A stretch of 64,000 nt of DNA, from contig JAUHXA010000028.1 in the NCBI GenBank assembly GCA_030427245.1, forward strand, positions 16,464-80,463. Direction: 5' to 3'. How positions within the stretch are numbered: the stretch's first letter is position 1; the number at the start of each line of letters is the position of its first letter. Origin of the DNA: Bacteroidia bacterium (GTDB lineage Bacteria > Bacteroidota > Bacteroidia > Chitinophagales > UBA2359). The position numbers and the translations under genes were made by a program. The notes below the pieces were generated by a model, which saw only the letters and a list, made by a program, of their open reading frames with translations, was not told where the DNA came from and made no database searches. Below, piece by piece: positions 18,148-27,196 of this stretch.

Positions 18148-19359
18148 ATGATAAATAAAATTACTTTTAAAAATTATAAACTCTTCAAAGAGAAACAAGA
18201 GTTAGAATTAAAGCCCTTAACTATTTTAATTGGTAAGAATAGTTCTGGTAAAAGCTCCATTACAAAATTGTTGACTTTGATTGAAGGTTCGCTAAATGCT
18301 GATTTTGAAGTTCCTTTTTTATTGGAAAATGATAAAGTAGAATTAGGAGGCGAGTTTAGAGATTTATTGTACGGAAGATACCCTACAGGAATATTGGAGT
18401 TTGATATTGAAACAGAAGAAAATACATTGAGTATTCAAATTGCTTCTAATACTAATGGAGGTCGTCCAAAAATTATTCGTTGGAGACTTAATTCAGGGAT
18501 TGATTTGAAGTACGATGATTCTATAGGAAAATATATTAATCAAAATGATGGAACAAAATACAATTGTACTTTTGAAGGGTTTAATTTAAAGAACTCTATT
18601 CCTAAAACTCTTATAGAGAAAAACAATACTAATCTCGAAAGTAAAGAGTTTTTTTTAACAACTAACTATATTGGACCTTACAGATGTGTACCCGAAAGAA
18701 TTCTCAACTTGCCATTGAGAGAACCAAACGCTATAAAAATGGGGAAGGATGGAAAGTTTGCATATCCTTTTTTGGTAAATGATAAAGTAAATAATGAAGG
18801 TGAAATATTAGGGGAATTAAGTCGTTGGTATAAAAAAGTTTTTGATGGATGGGAACTTAATATTGCTTCAATAACCTCACAAGATTATAAATTGGAACTC
18901 GTAAAGGAAAACCCTAAAATGGAAGTTAATTTTAGAGATGTTGGACAAGGAATGATTCAATCCTTACCTTTGGTTTTGAGTTCTTTTATTCCTTCTTCCA
19001 ATCCTAATTCAATACATATTTTTGAGCAACCTGAATTGCATTTGCATCCTGCTGCACATGGAGACCTATCAGAACGATTTGCTACCTCTACTATTGAATC
19101 TCACAAACGATATTTAATCGAAACTCATTCAAAAAATTTTGTACTTAGGCTTCGAAGACTTATTGCAGAGAAAAAATTAGATAGAAATTCATTAGTAATT
19201 TATTATGTCGACTATGATGAAGAAAACGGAGAAAGTATTTTGAAGGAAATAAATGTTGACGAGGCAGGAGAAGTAGATTATTGGCCTGAACATATTTTTA
19301 ATGAGAGTTTGGGCGAGGTATTGGCTATTCGAAAAGCTCAAAAATTACATAATTTATGA
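18148..19359 (+). CDS. AAA-family (OLD-like, DUF3696-type) ATPase, first gene of a putative defence operon
   Basis: This 403-residue ABC-type AAA protein has Walker A GKNSSGKSS at residues 29-37, a signature-like VGQGMIQSLP at about 265-274, Walker B with the catalytic glutamate in FEQPELHLHP (about 292-301), and the H-loop THS near residue 327. After the ATPase core, the region from about 350 (IYYVDYDEENGES, then GEVDYWPEHIF) fits the DUF3696 tail found on many stand-alone ATPases. In related systems such ATPases sense phage or DNA cues and control a nuclease partner. Its stop overlaps the start of the TOPRIM gene by 4 bp (ATGA), which implies translational coupling and likely a complex. Codon use is more AT-rich than the flanks. 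No TOPRIM is fused to it, unlike single-chain OLD nucleases. Confidence 0.85.
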   Translation: MINKITFKNYKLFKEKQELELKPLTILIGKNSSGKSSITKLLTLIEGSLNADFEVPFLLENDKVELGGEFRDLLYGRYPTGILEFDIETEENTLSIQIASNTNGGRPKIIRWRLNSGIDLKYDDSIGKYINQNDGTKYNCTFEGFNLKNSIPKTLIEKNNTNLESKEFFLTTNYIGPYRCVPERILNLPLREPNAIKMGKDGKFAYPFLVNDKVNNEGEILGELSRWYKKVFDGWELNIASITSQDYKLELVKENPKMEVNFRDVGQGMIQSLPLVLSSFIPSSNPNSIHIFEQPELHLHPAAHGDLSERFATSTIESHKRYLIETHSKNFVLRLRRLIAEKKLDRNSLVIYYVDYDEENGESILKEINVDEAGEVDYWPEHIFNESLGEVLAIRKAQKLHNL

Positions 19360-20396
19360 GGGTAGCAATTCTAAAAGATATTTTCGAGAAAAAGGATAAT
19401 TATAGAGACTTAGATAGGTTGTGGAATACGATTGAAAATAGGCATAAATTATTCTTGAAAGATGAGGAGGATATTGAAGGGTTGATGGAGTCTGATTGGT
19501 TTGATTCCCAAAGGGAAACTATACAGCAAGAGATTTATGAACTGATTGTTTTCTATCTACAAAATTCTTCTAAACTAAATCCTAATATTACAATATCGAA
19601 TGAACCAAATCCAGAATATTTTTCAATAAGAGAGGCAGATAGGTATTTGAAAGAAACATTCGTTATTCTTTTAGAGAATAGTTTGAATGACGGTCATTTT
19701 GTAGATGCTTTGATAAAATGTTTTCCTAAATACGGGAGTTTAATCCAAGAACACAAAGAAGAAGGGTGGCTTGAATATGGTATGGGAGGTGGTACGACTA
19801 TAAAGGAAGTTATAGTGACTAAATTGACTTCTTATACTAGCGAAATTTTCACTAAGCCTAAATTTACTTATCTTAGATATTTTGTGATTTTGGATAGCGA
19901 TAAGAAATATCCTGAAATGGAATTGGAAAGCGGAAAAATAAGGTTGGTTCATTTTTTAGAAGAAAACAAAATTCCATTTCATATTCTCGAAAAAAGAGAA
20001 ATGGAAAACTACCTACCCAATAAAGTGATAGACTCTATTTTGGATAATAGAGAATTGATAGACGCTTATTTGAGGTTGTCTCCTATTCAGAAAGATTATT
20101 TTGATTTACAAAAAACCTTTTCAGGTAAAGAATTCAGAAAACTACAACTATTAGAGGAATTTCAAGAACTCTATAGGGATGTAAGCGAAGAGGATGTAAA
20201 GATTTTTAGAAAAAATAGTTTCAATCAAATTTATCAACATTTCAAATCTGAGTTCCCAAAATTGTTCCAACATCCTCTTGTAACAAAAGGAAATTTGTTG
20301 AAGAGGTGTGAGCATCACTCCAATAATCCAGAAGAACATCCTTATAATCCAAATGAGTTGCCAGATTTATTGAAAAAAATAATTGAGTTATTATGA
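19356..20396 (+). CDS. TOPRIM-domain protein, second gene of the putative defence operon
   Basis: The 346 residues include a TOPRIM-like metal-binding core at about 102-220. A hydrophobic strand leads to Glu107 in FVILLENSLNDGHF, a GGG turn sits at 144-146, the paired acids Asp180 and Asp182 lie in FVILDSDKK, and KREMENYLP at 213-221 matches the R-E-x-E-N-Y segment seen after TOPRIM in OLD-family nucleases and DUF4435 proteins. The flanks are helical and unassigned. The likely role is the nuclease effector of the preceding ATPase, working on DNA or RNA; AriB of the PARIS system is a comparable partner of an AAA ATPase. Assignment to DUF4435 itself is unproven. It overlaps both neighbours by 4 bp. 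Confidence 0.75.
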   Translation: MRVAILKDIFEKKDNYRDLDRLWNTIENRHKLFLKDEEDIEGLMESDWFDSQRETIQQEIYELIVFYLQNSSKLNPNITISNEPNPEYFSIREADRYLKETFVILLENSLNDGHFVDALIKCFPKYGSLIQEHKEEGWLEYGMGGGTTIKEVIVTKLTSYTSEIFTKPKFTYLRYFVILDSDKKYPEMELESGKIRLVHFLEENKIPFHILEKREMENYLPNKVIDSILDNRELIDAYLRLSPIQKDYFDLQKTFSGKEFRKLQLLEEFQELYRDVSEEDVKIFRKNSFNQIYQHFKSEFPKLFQHPLVTKGNLLKRCEHHSNNPEEHPYNPNELPDLLKKIIELL

Positions 20397-21979
20397 GTAG
20401 TCCAATAAAAATAATTCCTAAAGTAACTCGACTTATTCATATGATGGATATGATTAACAAAGGAGAGATAAAAATTCCTTCCTTTCAGCGAGATTATATT
20501 TGGAATAAAGGACAGAAAATAGATTTATTTGAGAGTATTCAATTAGAATACCCTATAGGAACAATCCTTTTATGGAAGCCTGATAATGAATTTAATGTCA
20601 ATCATGAATTAGGACCCTATAATATAAATAAGATTAGTAAAAATGGGTTTTACTATATATTGGATGGTTTTCAACGTCTATCTACTCTTTTTGGCTCATT
20701 AACAAACCCTAATAAAACAAACCATATAGTTGACCAAGATAAACGAAAAGATTTTTCAATACATTATGATTTAGAAAAAGAAGAATTTAATATTCCTCGT
20801 AGTGAACCTACAGATTTAACTAATCTTCCTATATATAAATTAATTGATACTTATGAGTATTTAGATTTTGTAGAAAAAATGAAAAGCAAATCGCTAAAAA
20901 AGCAGAATATTGATAGGTTAATTGGAGTCGGTAGGAAGTTATCATCTACATTAATTGATTATGAGATTCCTTACGTGGAAATACATGGAGGAGATATAGA
21001 AAAGGCAGTTAATATTTTTTCGAAAGTTAATTCAAAAGGCTCCCCTATTTCTAAAGATTGGATGGTTTCTGCACTTACAAGTAATGAGGCAAAAGATTTT
21101 AATTTAGGAGAGATTATAGAGAATTTACTAAATGAATTAAATGAATACAATTTTCAGGATTTAAAAAGAGAAGTAATCCTACAATGTATTCAGAGTTCTT
21201 TTGGTAAAATATATTTTGACTTGAATATTGAAGATTTAGTAAAAAGAGCAGATTTTATTGAAAAAACCTATAAAACAATAAAAAGCATAAAAATAGCTAT
21301 TCAATTTTTATATGAAGAACTAGTAGTATTAGAAAGAAAATTATTGCCTTATAATAACCAACTCATCTTCATTACCTATTTCTTCAACCAAATAGATAAT
21401 CCTTCACAAAAACAATTGAAAAAACTAAAAAAATGGTTTTGGATAACAACCTACTCCAATTACTTTACTATTTATTCACTAAGTAAAATACGAACAGCTT
21501 TTGAACAGTTTAAGGACTTTATTGAAGGTAGAAATGACAACCCTGTTTTTAATGATAAACCTAAAATTCCATTTTCAATAGCAGAATTTCCTAAAAAAGT
21601 ATTTAGAGGTAGTGTTCGTTATTCAGCATTGGAATTGTTTCTCCTAAATCATTCTAATGATTTCGAGAAGGTTAATTCAAGAGATATAGACTCCCTCGAA
21701 CAATATTATTTATTTTTTGGAGAGAAAATACCAGAAAATTTAGTCCCTATTGTGCAATATTTTGAGGAAGAAGACAATCGTTTTATAAAACCTGCAAAAT
21801 ACAAGGATTTACAATTTTTATTAACAAAAGAAGTTTACAAGCCTATTTTCCAAAAACTTTTTCTAACAGAAGATATGATTGGAAAATCTCAAGAAGAAGT
21901 TCTGAAATTGAGAAAAGAATTGATAATAAAAGCTGAAAGGAAATTTGTTGAAGAGCTTGATTTGATTTACGAAATATGA
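20393..21979 (+). CDS. DUF262 (GmrSD-N/ParB-like) protein, third gene of the putative defence operon
   Basis: The N-terminal DUF262 domain shows IPSFQRDYIW at residues 28-37, YPIGTILLW at 53-61 and DGFQR at 91-95 (family form DGQQR), then the NIFSKVNSKG segment near 210. DUF262 occurs in the type IV restriction enzyme GmrSD and in the phosphorothioation-dependent effector SspE, where it binds and hydrolyses nucleotides and senses modified DNA. Those proteins usually end in a DUF1524 HNH nuclease. Here the C-terminal third keeps the helical spacing but I see no His-His/HxxP motif, so an active HNH is unlikely. The start overlaps the TOPRIM stop by 4 bp. Length is 528 residues and the codons are strongly AT-rich. 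Confidence 0.85.
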   Translation: MSSPIKIIPKVTRLIHMMDMINKGEIKIPSFQRDYIWNKGQKIDLFESIQLEYPIGTILLWKPDNEFNVNHELGPYNINKISKNGFYYILDGFQRLSTLFGSLTNPNKTNHIVDQDKRKDFSIHYDLEKEEFNIPRSEPTDLTNLPIYKLIDTYEYLDFVEKMKSKSLKKQNIDRLIGVGRKLSSTLIDYEIPYVEIHGGDIEKAVNIFSKVNSKGSPISKDWMVSALTSNEAKDFNLGEIIENLLNELNEYNFQDLKREVILQCIQSSFGKIYFDLNIEDLVKRADFIEKTYKTIKSIKIAIQFLYEELVVLERKLLPYNNQLIFITYFFNQIDNPSQKQLKKLKKWFWITTYSNYFTIYSLSKIRTAFEQFKDFIEGRNDNPVFNDKPKIPFSIAEFPKKVFRGSVRYSALELFLLNHSNDFEKVNSRDIDSLEQYYLFFGEKIPENLVPIVQYFEEEDNRFIKPAKYKDLQFLLTKEVYKPIFQKLFLTEDMIGKSQEEVLKLRKELIIKAERKFVEELDLIYEI

Positions 21980-22027
21980 AAACTTTGATGGGCATCCACC
22001 TTTTTTACTCCAACGATATAACCAAAG

Positions 22028-24739
22028 ATGAACAAACACAATCTACAAACCTTACTACTATTCACATTCTTAATTGCTATCACCTTCTCCTGCAAAAACA
22101 CCAAAAAAACCCAAACCAATAACAACCGCTACAATCCCGAATTAGCAGAATTGGTAGATAGAATGACAGGTTCCTTCAACAGCTATCGGCAATCCATAGA
22201 CGACCCTTCCTACTACAATATCACCCTCGAAATGCACCAAATTTGGGAAGACCGAAACGATGGCTATTGGCTATACGTAGAACAAGCAGTGGCGAGCATG
22301 AAGCACAAACCTTATCGCCAAAGAGTGTATCATGTTACGGCTCTAAATCCACGAACTTTTTCGAGTGAAGTCTATAAACTGCCCAACGAAAAGCGGTTCA
22401 TTGGAGCGTATAAGCAGAAAAATGCTTTTTTGACGCTTACGCCTGACTCTTTGGAGCTTAGAGATGGATGTGCAATTGTGTTGCGAAAAGAAATGGATGC
22501 CTTTGTGGGGCAAACCAAAGAAAAAGAATGTGGCAGCACCTTGCGAGGAGCGACCTATGCGACTTCAAAAGTGAATATTTACAAAGACCGCCTCGAAAGC
22601 TGGGACCAAGGCTTCAATGACCAAGATTCGCAAGTTTGGGGGGCAGTCAAAGGACCTTATATTTTTGACAAAATGGAAAAAATAGAACTCAAATATCCCA
22701 AAGCCAAACGAGAAGATGTGGTGGACAATTACCACGGCGAAAAAATCAAAGACCCTTACCGTTGGCTCGAAGACGAAAACAGCGAAGAAACGAAGGATTG
22801 GGTAAAAGCCCAAAACAAATTGACCCGAGAATACATGAACAATGTGCCGTTTCGCCAACGTATTGAAGGGAGATTGAAGGAGTTGTGGCAGTTCCCGAAA
22901 TATTCAACATTGGAGGAAAAGGGCAAGTATTTCTACTTTTTCAAAAATGATGGGCTGCAAAATCATTCGGTGATGTACGAACAGAAAGGATTGAACGCTC
23001 GACCAAAAGTATTTCTCGACCCCAACGAATTTTCGGACGATGGTTTGTTGTCCTTGACCAATCACTCCTTTTCCAAAGACGGTAAATACATGGTCTATGG
23101 TGTGTCAAAAGGTGGTTCGGATTGGCGAGAGTTTTATGTATTGAAGAACGGCAAAAAGCAGCGAGACATTTTGAAGGGCATCAAGTTTGCAGGGGCTGCA
23201 TGGTACAAAGATGGCTTTTTTTACAGCCGATATGAGCAACCCGAAGAGGGCAAAGAACTGTCCGCTAAAAACGAATTACAGCGTATTTATTACCACGAAT
23301 TGGGTGAATCACAAGAGCAAGACCAATTGGTATTTGAAGAAACCCGTTTTCCGAAAAGAAACCACAGTGCAAAAACTACTTCTGACGAAAATTATTTGAT
23401 TATCAACGCTTCGGAAGGTACAGACTACAATGCCTTGTATTTCGCTAAAACCAAAAAATGGGACAAAGGCTTTGAACCGATTGTTGAAGATTTTACAAGC
23501 AACAATTATGTAATTGACAACATTGGGGACGACCTTTTGGTGCATACCGACCGAGATGCGCCGAATTGGAAATTGGTGCTTATCAATCCCAATCGCCCCA
23601 AAGAAAAGAGGTGGGAAACGGTCATTGCAGAAAGCGAAAATGTATTGAATGATGTATGGTTGGCAGACGACAAAATCGTAGCGCATTACTTAGAAGATGT
23701 CAAAAGCAAATTGGTGGTGTATAGTTTGAAGGGCGAAAAATTGGGTGAAATTCCATTGCCAAGTGTAGGGATGGTGAAAGAGTTTTCGAGCAATCGAGAT
23801 TCCGATGTGGTCTTTTACAAATTTGAATCTTTTTTGATGCCTCCAACGGTGTATCAGTACAATTTAGCAGATGAAACCCAAGTAGCAAAAGCCCTCTATA
23901 AATCTGATATTGATTTCCCTTTTGAAGACTACGAAACCAAACAGGTTTTTTACACTTCAAAGGACGGTACAAAAATCCCAATGTTCATCACCCACCACAA
24001 AGACACCGAATTGGATGGTCACAATCCAACTTTATTGTATGCTTATGGCGGTTTCAATGTGGTACGTGAACCCGAATTCAAAATCGAAAATTTGCCGTTT
24101 TACGAAGCAGGTGGAGTCTATGCGGTGGCGAATATCAGAGGCGGCGCAGAGTATGGCGAAGATTGGCACAAGGCGGGAATGTTGAACAAAAAACAAAATG
24201 TATTTGACGACTTCATTGCAGCAGCCGAATATTTGATTGACAAAGGATATACCAATTCCGAAAAATTGGCGGTGACGGGTCGCTCCAACGGTGGCTTGTT
24301 GATTGGTGCGGTGATGAATCAACGCCCCGAACTCTTCAAAGTGGCAATGCCAGTAGTAGGGGTGATGGACATGCTTCGCTATCAGAAATTTACCATCGGT
24401 TGGGCATGGGTTGGAGAATACGGCAGCAGCGATGACAAACGACAATTTGATTTCCTCAGAGCTTATTCGCCCTACCACAACATCCGCTACAATGCCAACT
24501 ATCCTTCTACTTTGGTCTTGACCGCCGAGCGTGATGACCGAGTAGTTCCTGCTCATTCCCACAAGTTTACAGCAGAATTACAACACGCTTACAAAGGCGA
24601 AAATCCAATCTTGACCCGCATTGACGCTGCTTCTGGTCATGGCGCAGGTGGTAGCGGCAAAACGGTGACAAACTATATTGAAGAATATGCCGATAGATGG
24701 GCGTTTTTGTTTTGGGAGTTGGGGATGTTTCCTAAGTAA
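22028..24739 (+). CDS. Lipoprotein fusion of CpcT/CpeT-like domain and prolyl oligopeptidase
   Basis: The 903 residues combine two families in one unbroken frame. A lipoprotein signal (lipobox ITFSC, Cys22) is followed at about 40-215 by a CpcT/CpeT-type domain, with the markers RDGCAIVLRK, a CGSTLRGATYATS stretch and ESWDQGF...VWGA. CpcT attaches bilins to phycobiliproteins in cyanobacteria; Bacteroidota relatives have unknown roles. From about 220 comes a complete prolyl oligopeptidase: a linker DPYRWLEDE, a seven-bladed propeller, then the hydrolase with Ser753 in GRSNGG, Asp near 837 in ERDDRVVP and His871 in SGHGAGG. It should cleave short proline-containing peptides in the periplasm. 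The fusion is unusual. The start ATG lies 48 bp after the DUF262 stop. Confidence 0.88.
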   Translation: MNKHNLQTLLLFTFLIAITFSCKNTKKTQTNNNRYNPELAELVDRMTGSFNSYRQSIDDPSYYNITLEMHQIWEDRNDGYWLYVEQAVASMKHKPYRQRVYHVTALNPRTFSSEVYKLPNEKRFIGAYKQKNAFLTLTPDSLELRDGCAIVLRKEMDAFVGQTKEKECGSTLRGATYATSKVNIYKDRLESWDQGFNDQDSQVWGAVKGPYIFDKMEKIELKYPKAKREDVVDNYHGEKIKDPYRWLEDENSEETKDWVKAQNKLTREYMNNVPFRQRIEGRLKELWQFPKYSTLEEKGKYFYFFKNDGLQNHSVMYEQKGLNARPKVFLDPNEFSDDGLLSLTNHSFSKDGKYMVYGVSKGGSDWREFYVLKNGKKQRDILKGIKFAGAAWYKDGFFYSRYEQPEEGKELSAKNELQRIYYHELGESQEQDQLVFEETRFPKRNHSAKTTSDENYLIINASEGTDYNALYFAKTKKWDKGFEPIVEDFTSNNYVIDNIGDDLLVHTDRDAPNWKLVLINPNRPKEKRWETVIAESENVLNDVWLADDKIVAHYLEDVKSKLVVYSLKGEKLGEIPLPSVGMVKEFSSNRDSDVVFYKFESFLMPPTVYQYNLADETQVAKALYKSDIDFPFEDYETKQVFYTSKDGTKIPMFITHHKDTELDGHNPTLLYAYGGFNVVREPEFKIENLPFYEAGGVYAVANIRGGAEYGEDWHKAGMLNKKQNVFDDFIAAAEYLIDKGYTNSEKLAVTGRSNGGLLIGAVMNQRPELFKVAMPVVGVMDMLRYQKFTIGWAWVGEYGSSDDKRQFDFLRAYSPYHNIRYNANYPSTLVLTAERDDRVVPAHSHKFTAELQHAYKGENPILTRIDAASGHGAGGSGKTVTNYIEEYADRWAFLFWELGMFPK

Positions 24740-24747
24740 GGACTTTG

Positions 24748-24755
24748 TATCTTTG
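24748..24755 (+). promoter_or_regulatory. -7 box of the era promoter
   Basis: TATCTTTG is an exact TAnnTTTG match, 16 bp before the era ATG. A TTG at 24719-24721, inside the end of the upstream peptidase gene, could be the -33 element, though the spacing is long. The resulting 5' leader would be about 10 nt. Confidence 0.5.
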
Positions 24756-24771
24756 CAGAAAATAGCAACAA

Positions 24772-25671
24772 ATGAGCAAGGAAAAAGAAACAACACATAA
24801 AGCGGGTTTTGTCAACATCATTGGCAGACCCAACGTAGGCAAATCTACTTTGATGAACGTCTTAGTAGGCGAAAACTTGGCAATCATTACCTCCAAAGCC
24901 CAAACAACACGTCACCGAATTATGGGGATTGTGAACGGCGAAGATTTTCAAATCGTCTATTCCGATACGCCAGGAATCATTGACCCAAACTACAAGATGC
25001 AAGAAGCCATGATGCGTTTTGTGAATGTCGCCTTTAAAGATGCAGACATTGTATTGTTGATTTTGGACATTACCGAAAAACATAGTTTGGTGGAATGGTA
25101 TGAGGAGAAATTGAAGAAAATCAAAGTGCCTATCATTGTGTTGCTCAACAAAATAGATTTGGTGACAAGCCAAGTTGTGGACACCCAAATTGACCTTTGG
25201 GAAAAAGCCAAATTTGCGCCCAAAGTTGTGCTTCCTATTTCTGCCTTGCACAAAGCCAATATGAATCTCGTTTTTGGGACGATACTGCAATACCTTCCCG
25301 AACACCCGCCGTATTACGACAAAGAATCCTTGACCGACAAGGACATGCGCTTTTTTGTATCGGAAATTATCCGTGAAAAAATCTTGCTCAATTACAAACA
25401 AGAAATACCTTATTCGGTCGAAATCGTAGTCGAAAGCTTCAAAGAAGAAGAAAATATCACCCGCATTCGTGCCTTGATTCTCACCAACCGAAAGTCGCAC
25501 AAGCCCATACTGATTGGCAAAGGTGGTTCGATGTTGAAGAAAGTAGGAACTCAAGCCCGTGAAGACATCGAAAATTTCCTCCAACAAAAGGTTTTTCTGG
25601 AATTATTCGTCAAAATCAAGGAAAATTGGCGTGACGATGATTTGTTTTTGAAGAACATGGGCTATCATTGA
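24772..25671 (+). CDS. era: GTPase Era
   Basis: Era is an essential GTPase that binds the 3' end of 16S rRNA and helps mature the 30S subunit. The 299 residues show G1 GRPNVGKS at 18-25, a G2 threonine in the KAQTTRH segment, G3 DTPGI, G4 NKID and G5 SAL, followed by a C-terminal KH domain from about residue 205 with IGKGGSMLKKVG as the RNA-binding turn. Length and order are canonical. It has its own promoter-like box, and no partner such as ybeY or rnc lies beside it. Confidence 0.96.
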   Translation: MSKEKETTHKAGFVNIIGRPNVGKSTLMNVLVGENLAIITSKAQTTRHRIMGIVNGEDFQIVYSDTPGIIDPNYKMQEAMMRFVNVAFKDADIVLLILDITEKHSLVEWYEEKLKKIKVPIIVLLNKIDLVTSQVVDTQIDLWEKAKFAPKVVLPISALHKANMNLVFGTILQYLPEHPPYYDKESLTDKDMRFFVSEIIREKILLNYKQEIPYSVEIVVESFKEEENITRIRALILTNRKSHKPILIGKGGSMLKKVGTQAREDIENFLQQKVFLELFVKIKENWRDDDLFLKNMGYH

Positions 25672-25990
25672 AGAAGGAAAATAACAATGTAAATCAAAAT
25701 GAAAATCACTGCTTTTGAAGTAAAATGAAATTTATTTCGTTCATTTCTGGAATCCTATATTTTCTTCAATAAGAAATTTGGCACATAATTAGTAGTATCT
25801 ACTGCAAAATCAACAGTCTATTTCAGTTTTTGTCATGCTCACAAGCCATTCAATTTTTGAATTTGAGCTTACAAATTGAAGTTAAACTTTCCACAATCCC
25901 CCTTTCACATACCTAATTTTTTGTTTTTTAACTGTCGCCCACCAAGTACAAAAACTTGACAAACAGTACACTAAACTAAAAAACAGGTCC
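25672..25990. other. Gene-free gap
   Basis: This 319-bp stretch separates era from the Omp28-like gene. It is AT-rich, with no open frame of note. I found no exact TAnnTTTG box on the plus strand and no convincing hairpin. Presumably it holds the promoter of the downstream gene. Confidence 0.5.
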
Positions 25991-27133
25991 ATGAAAACGT
26001 TTACAATAGCCCTTTTAAGCCTATTTTTCTTTGAAAATCTATACGCACAAGCCACCAAAAAAGTCATATTAGAAGATTTAACTGCCTCATGGTGTGGACT
26101 TTGTCCAGAGGGAAAACTTACCTATGATTCCCTAATGGCAAATTTTGACAATGTAATTGGAGTTGGCGTACATGTTAGCGACCCGATGTCCAATGACATA
26201 ACAGACGCATTAAGCGCAGAATATTCTGGAGGTGGAGTCAATGTGTTTTTGGTGGATAGACACCTCTTTCAAGACCGCAATTTCGTGCAGTTCTCCTTTC
26301 AATACGAACCCATTGCAGAAAAGCTCAACGAGCGATTGCAGTCTTATTCTCCTGTCAGTGTGAGCATTGAAGACCTTCAATACGATGAATTTAGTCGAGA
26401 ATTGATTGTAAATGTTCAAGCGCATTTTCACCAAAACATGAGCGACCAAGATTTGCGGTTCAACCTTTGGATAACCGAAGACAGCATTGTAAGAAACGAA
26501 GGTGGCTACACACAAAGCAGTTACTTCAATGACTACGATGGTCACGCCTATCAAGGTGCGGGTAATCCAATATACAATTTTGCACATCGAAATGTACTTC
26601 GTCAATCTTTGGGTGGTTTGTTTGGGATAGAAAATAGCCTCCCTTCCAACCTTCAAGCAGGAAGCAGCCATGAATTTGAATTTTCGACTGTAATTCCGCC
26701 AGAATGGGACATCAATCAGATTTATTTGGTCGGTTTGGTGCAAAACTATGGTTCAGAACGCTCCCAACAACCTATACTCAATGCTGAGGACATTCGATTG
26801 AAGTCATACATTGAAAATGAAGTTTTTGCCACTTCAATTGAAGCTCAAGCCAATCCTCTTCAATTGTTCCGCATTTATCCAAATCCCATTTCTATAGCTC
26901 CTCTTCAAATTGTTTTCAACCTTTCTTCAACAAGCCTTGTCCGCCTGCAAGTTTTTGATATTCAAGGTAAAATGATTCGTACTTTGCGTCAAGAGAAGAT
27001 GAATCAAGGTTTACATACGGTTCGATGGAATTTGCAGGATACGAGAGGAAACAAAGTTTCAACTGGGCATTATATGATTGTTTTGGAGGATAAAAAAGGC
27101 AATCGTCAGGTACAGAAAGTGGTGGTGGAATAA
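25991..27133 (+). CDS. Omp28-like thioredoxin-fold protein with T9SS sorting domain
   Basis: The 380 residues start with a signal peptide (TIALLSLFFFENLYAQ) and a thioredoxin-like motif, ILEDLTASWCGLCPEG, with Cys35 and Cys38 as a CxxC pair. This arrangement is typical of Omp28-related outer-membrane proteins of Bacteroidota. The middle is beta-rich. The last 80 or so residues, from FRIYPNPISIAPLQI to the end, are a type A T9SS sorting domain with VFDIQGKMIR and QGLHTVRWN. The protein is therefore probably exported to the cell surface, where it may handle disulfides or bind partners; the substrate is unknown. Confidence 0.85.
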   Translation: MKTFTIALLSLFFFENLYAQATKKVILEDLTASWCGLCPEGKLTYDSLMANFDNVIGVGVHVSDPMSNDITDALSAEYSGGGVNVFLVDRHLFQDRNFVQFSFQYEPIAEKLNERLQSYSPVSVSIEDLQYDEFSRELIVNVQAHFHQNMSDQDLRFNLWITEDSIVRNEGGYTQSSYFNDYDGHAYQGAGNPIYNFAHRNVLRQSLGGLFGIENSLPSNLQAGSSHEFEFSTVIPPEWDINQIYLVGLVQNYGSERSQQPILNAEDIRLKSYIENEVFATSIEAQANPLQLFRIYPNPISIAPLQIVFNLSSTSLVRLQVFDIQGKMIRTLRQEKMNQGLHTVRWNLQDTRGNKVSTGHYMIVLEDKKGNRQVQKVVVE

Positions 27134-27196
27134 GAACTAAAGAAATGCCACAAAAATACTTATCTTAGTCTTTCAAAATGAAATCTTAAAACTGAG

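Noticed and set aside
18148..20396. Exact match of the first two genes to PARIS (AriA-AriB)
   Set aside because: The ATPase ends in a DUF3696-like tail and the TOPRIM flanks do not clearly match DUF4435; the resemblance is only at domain level.
24862..25587. A 241-codon open frame antisense to era
   Set aside because: Composition is dominated by Phe, His and Val and mirrors the era codons; no domain is visible.
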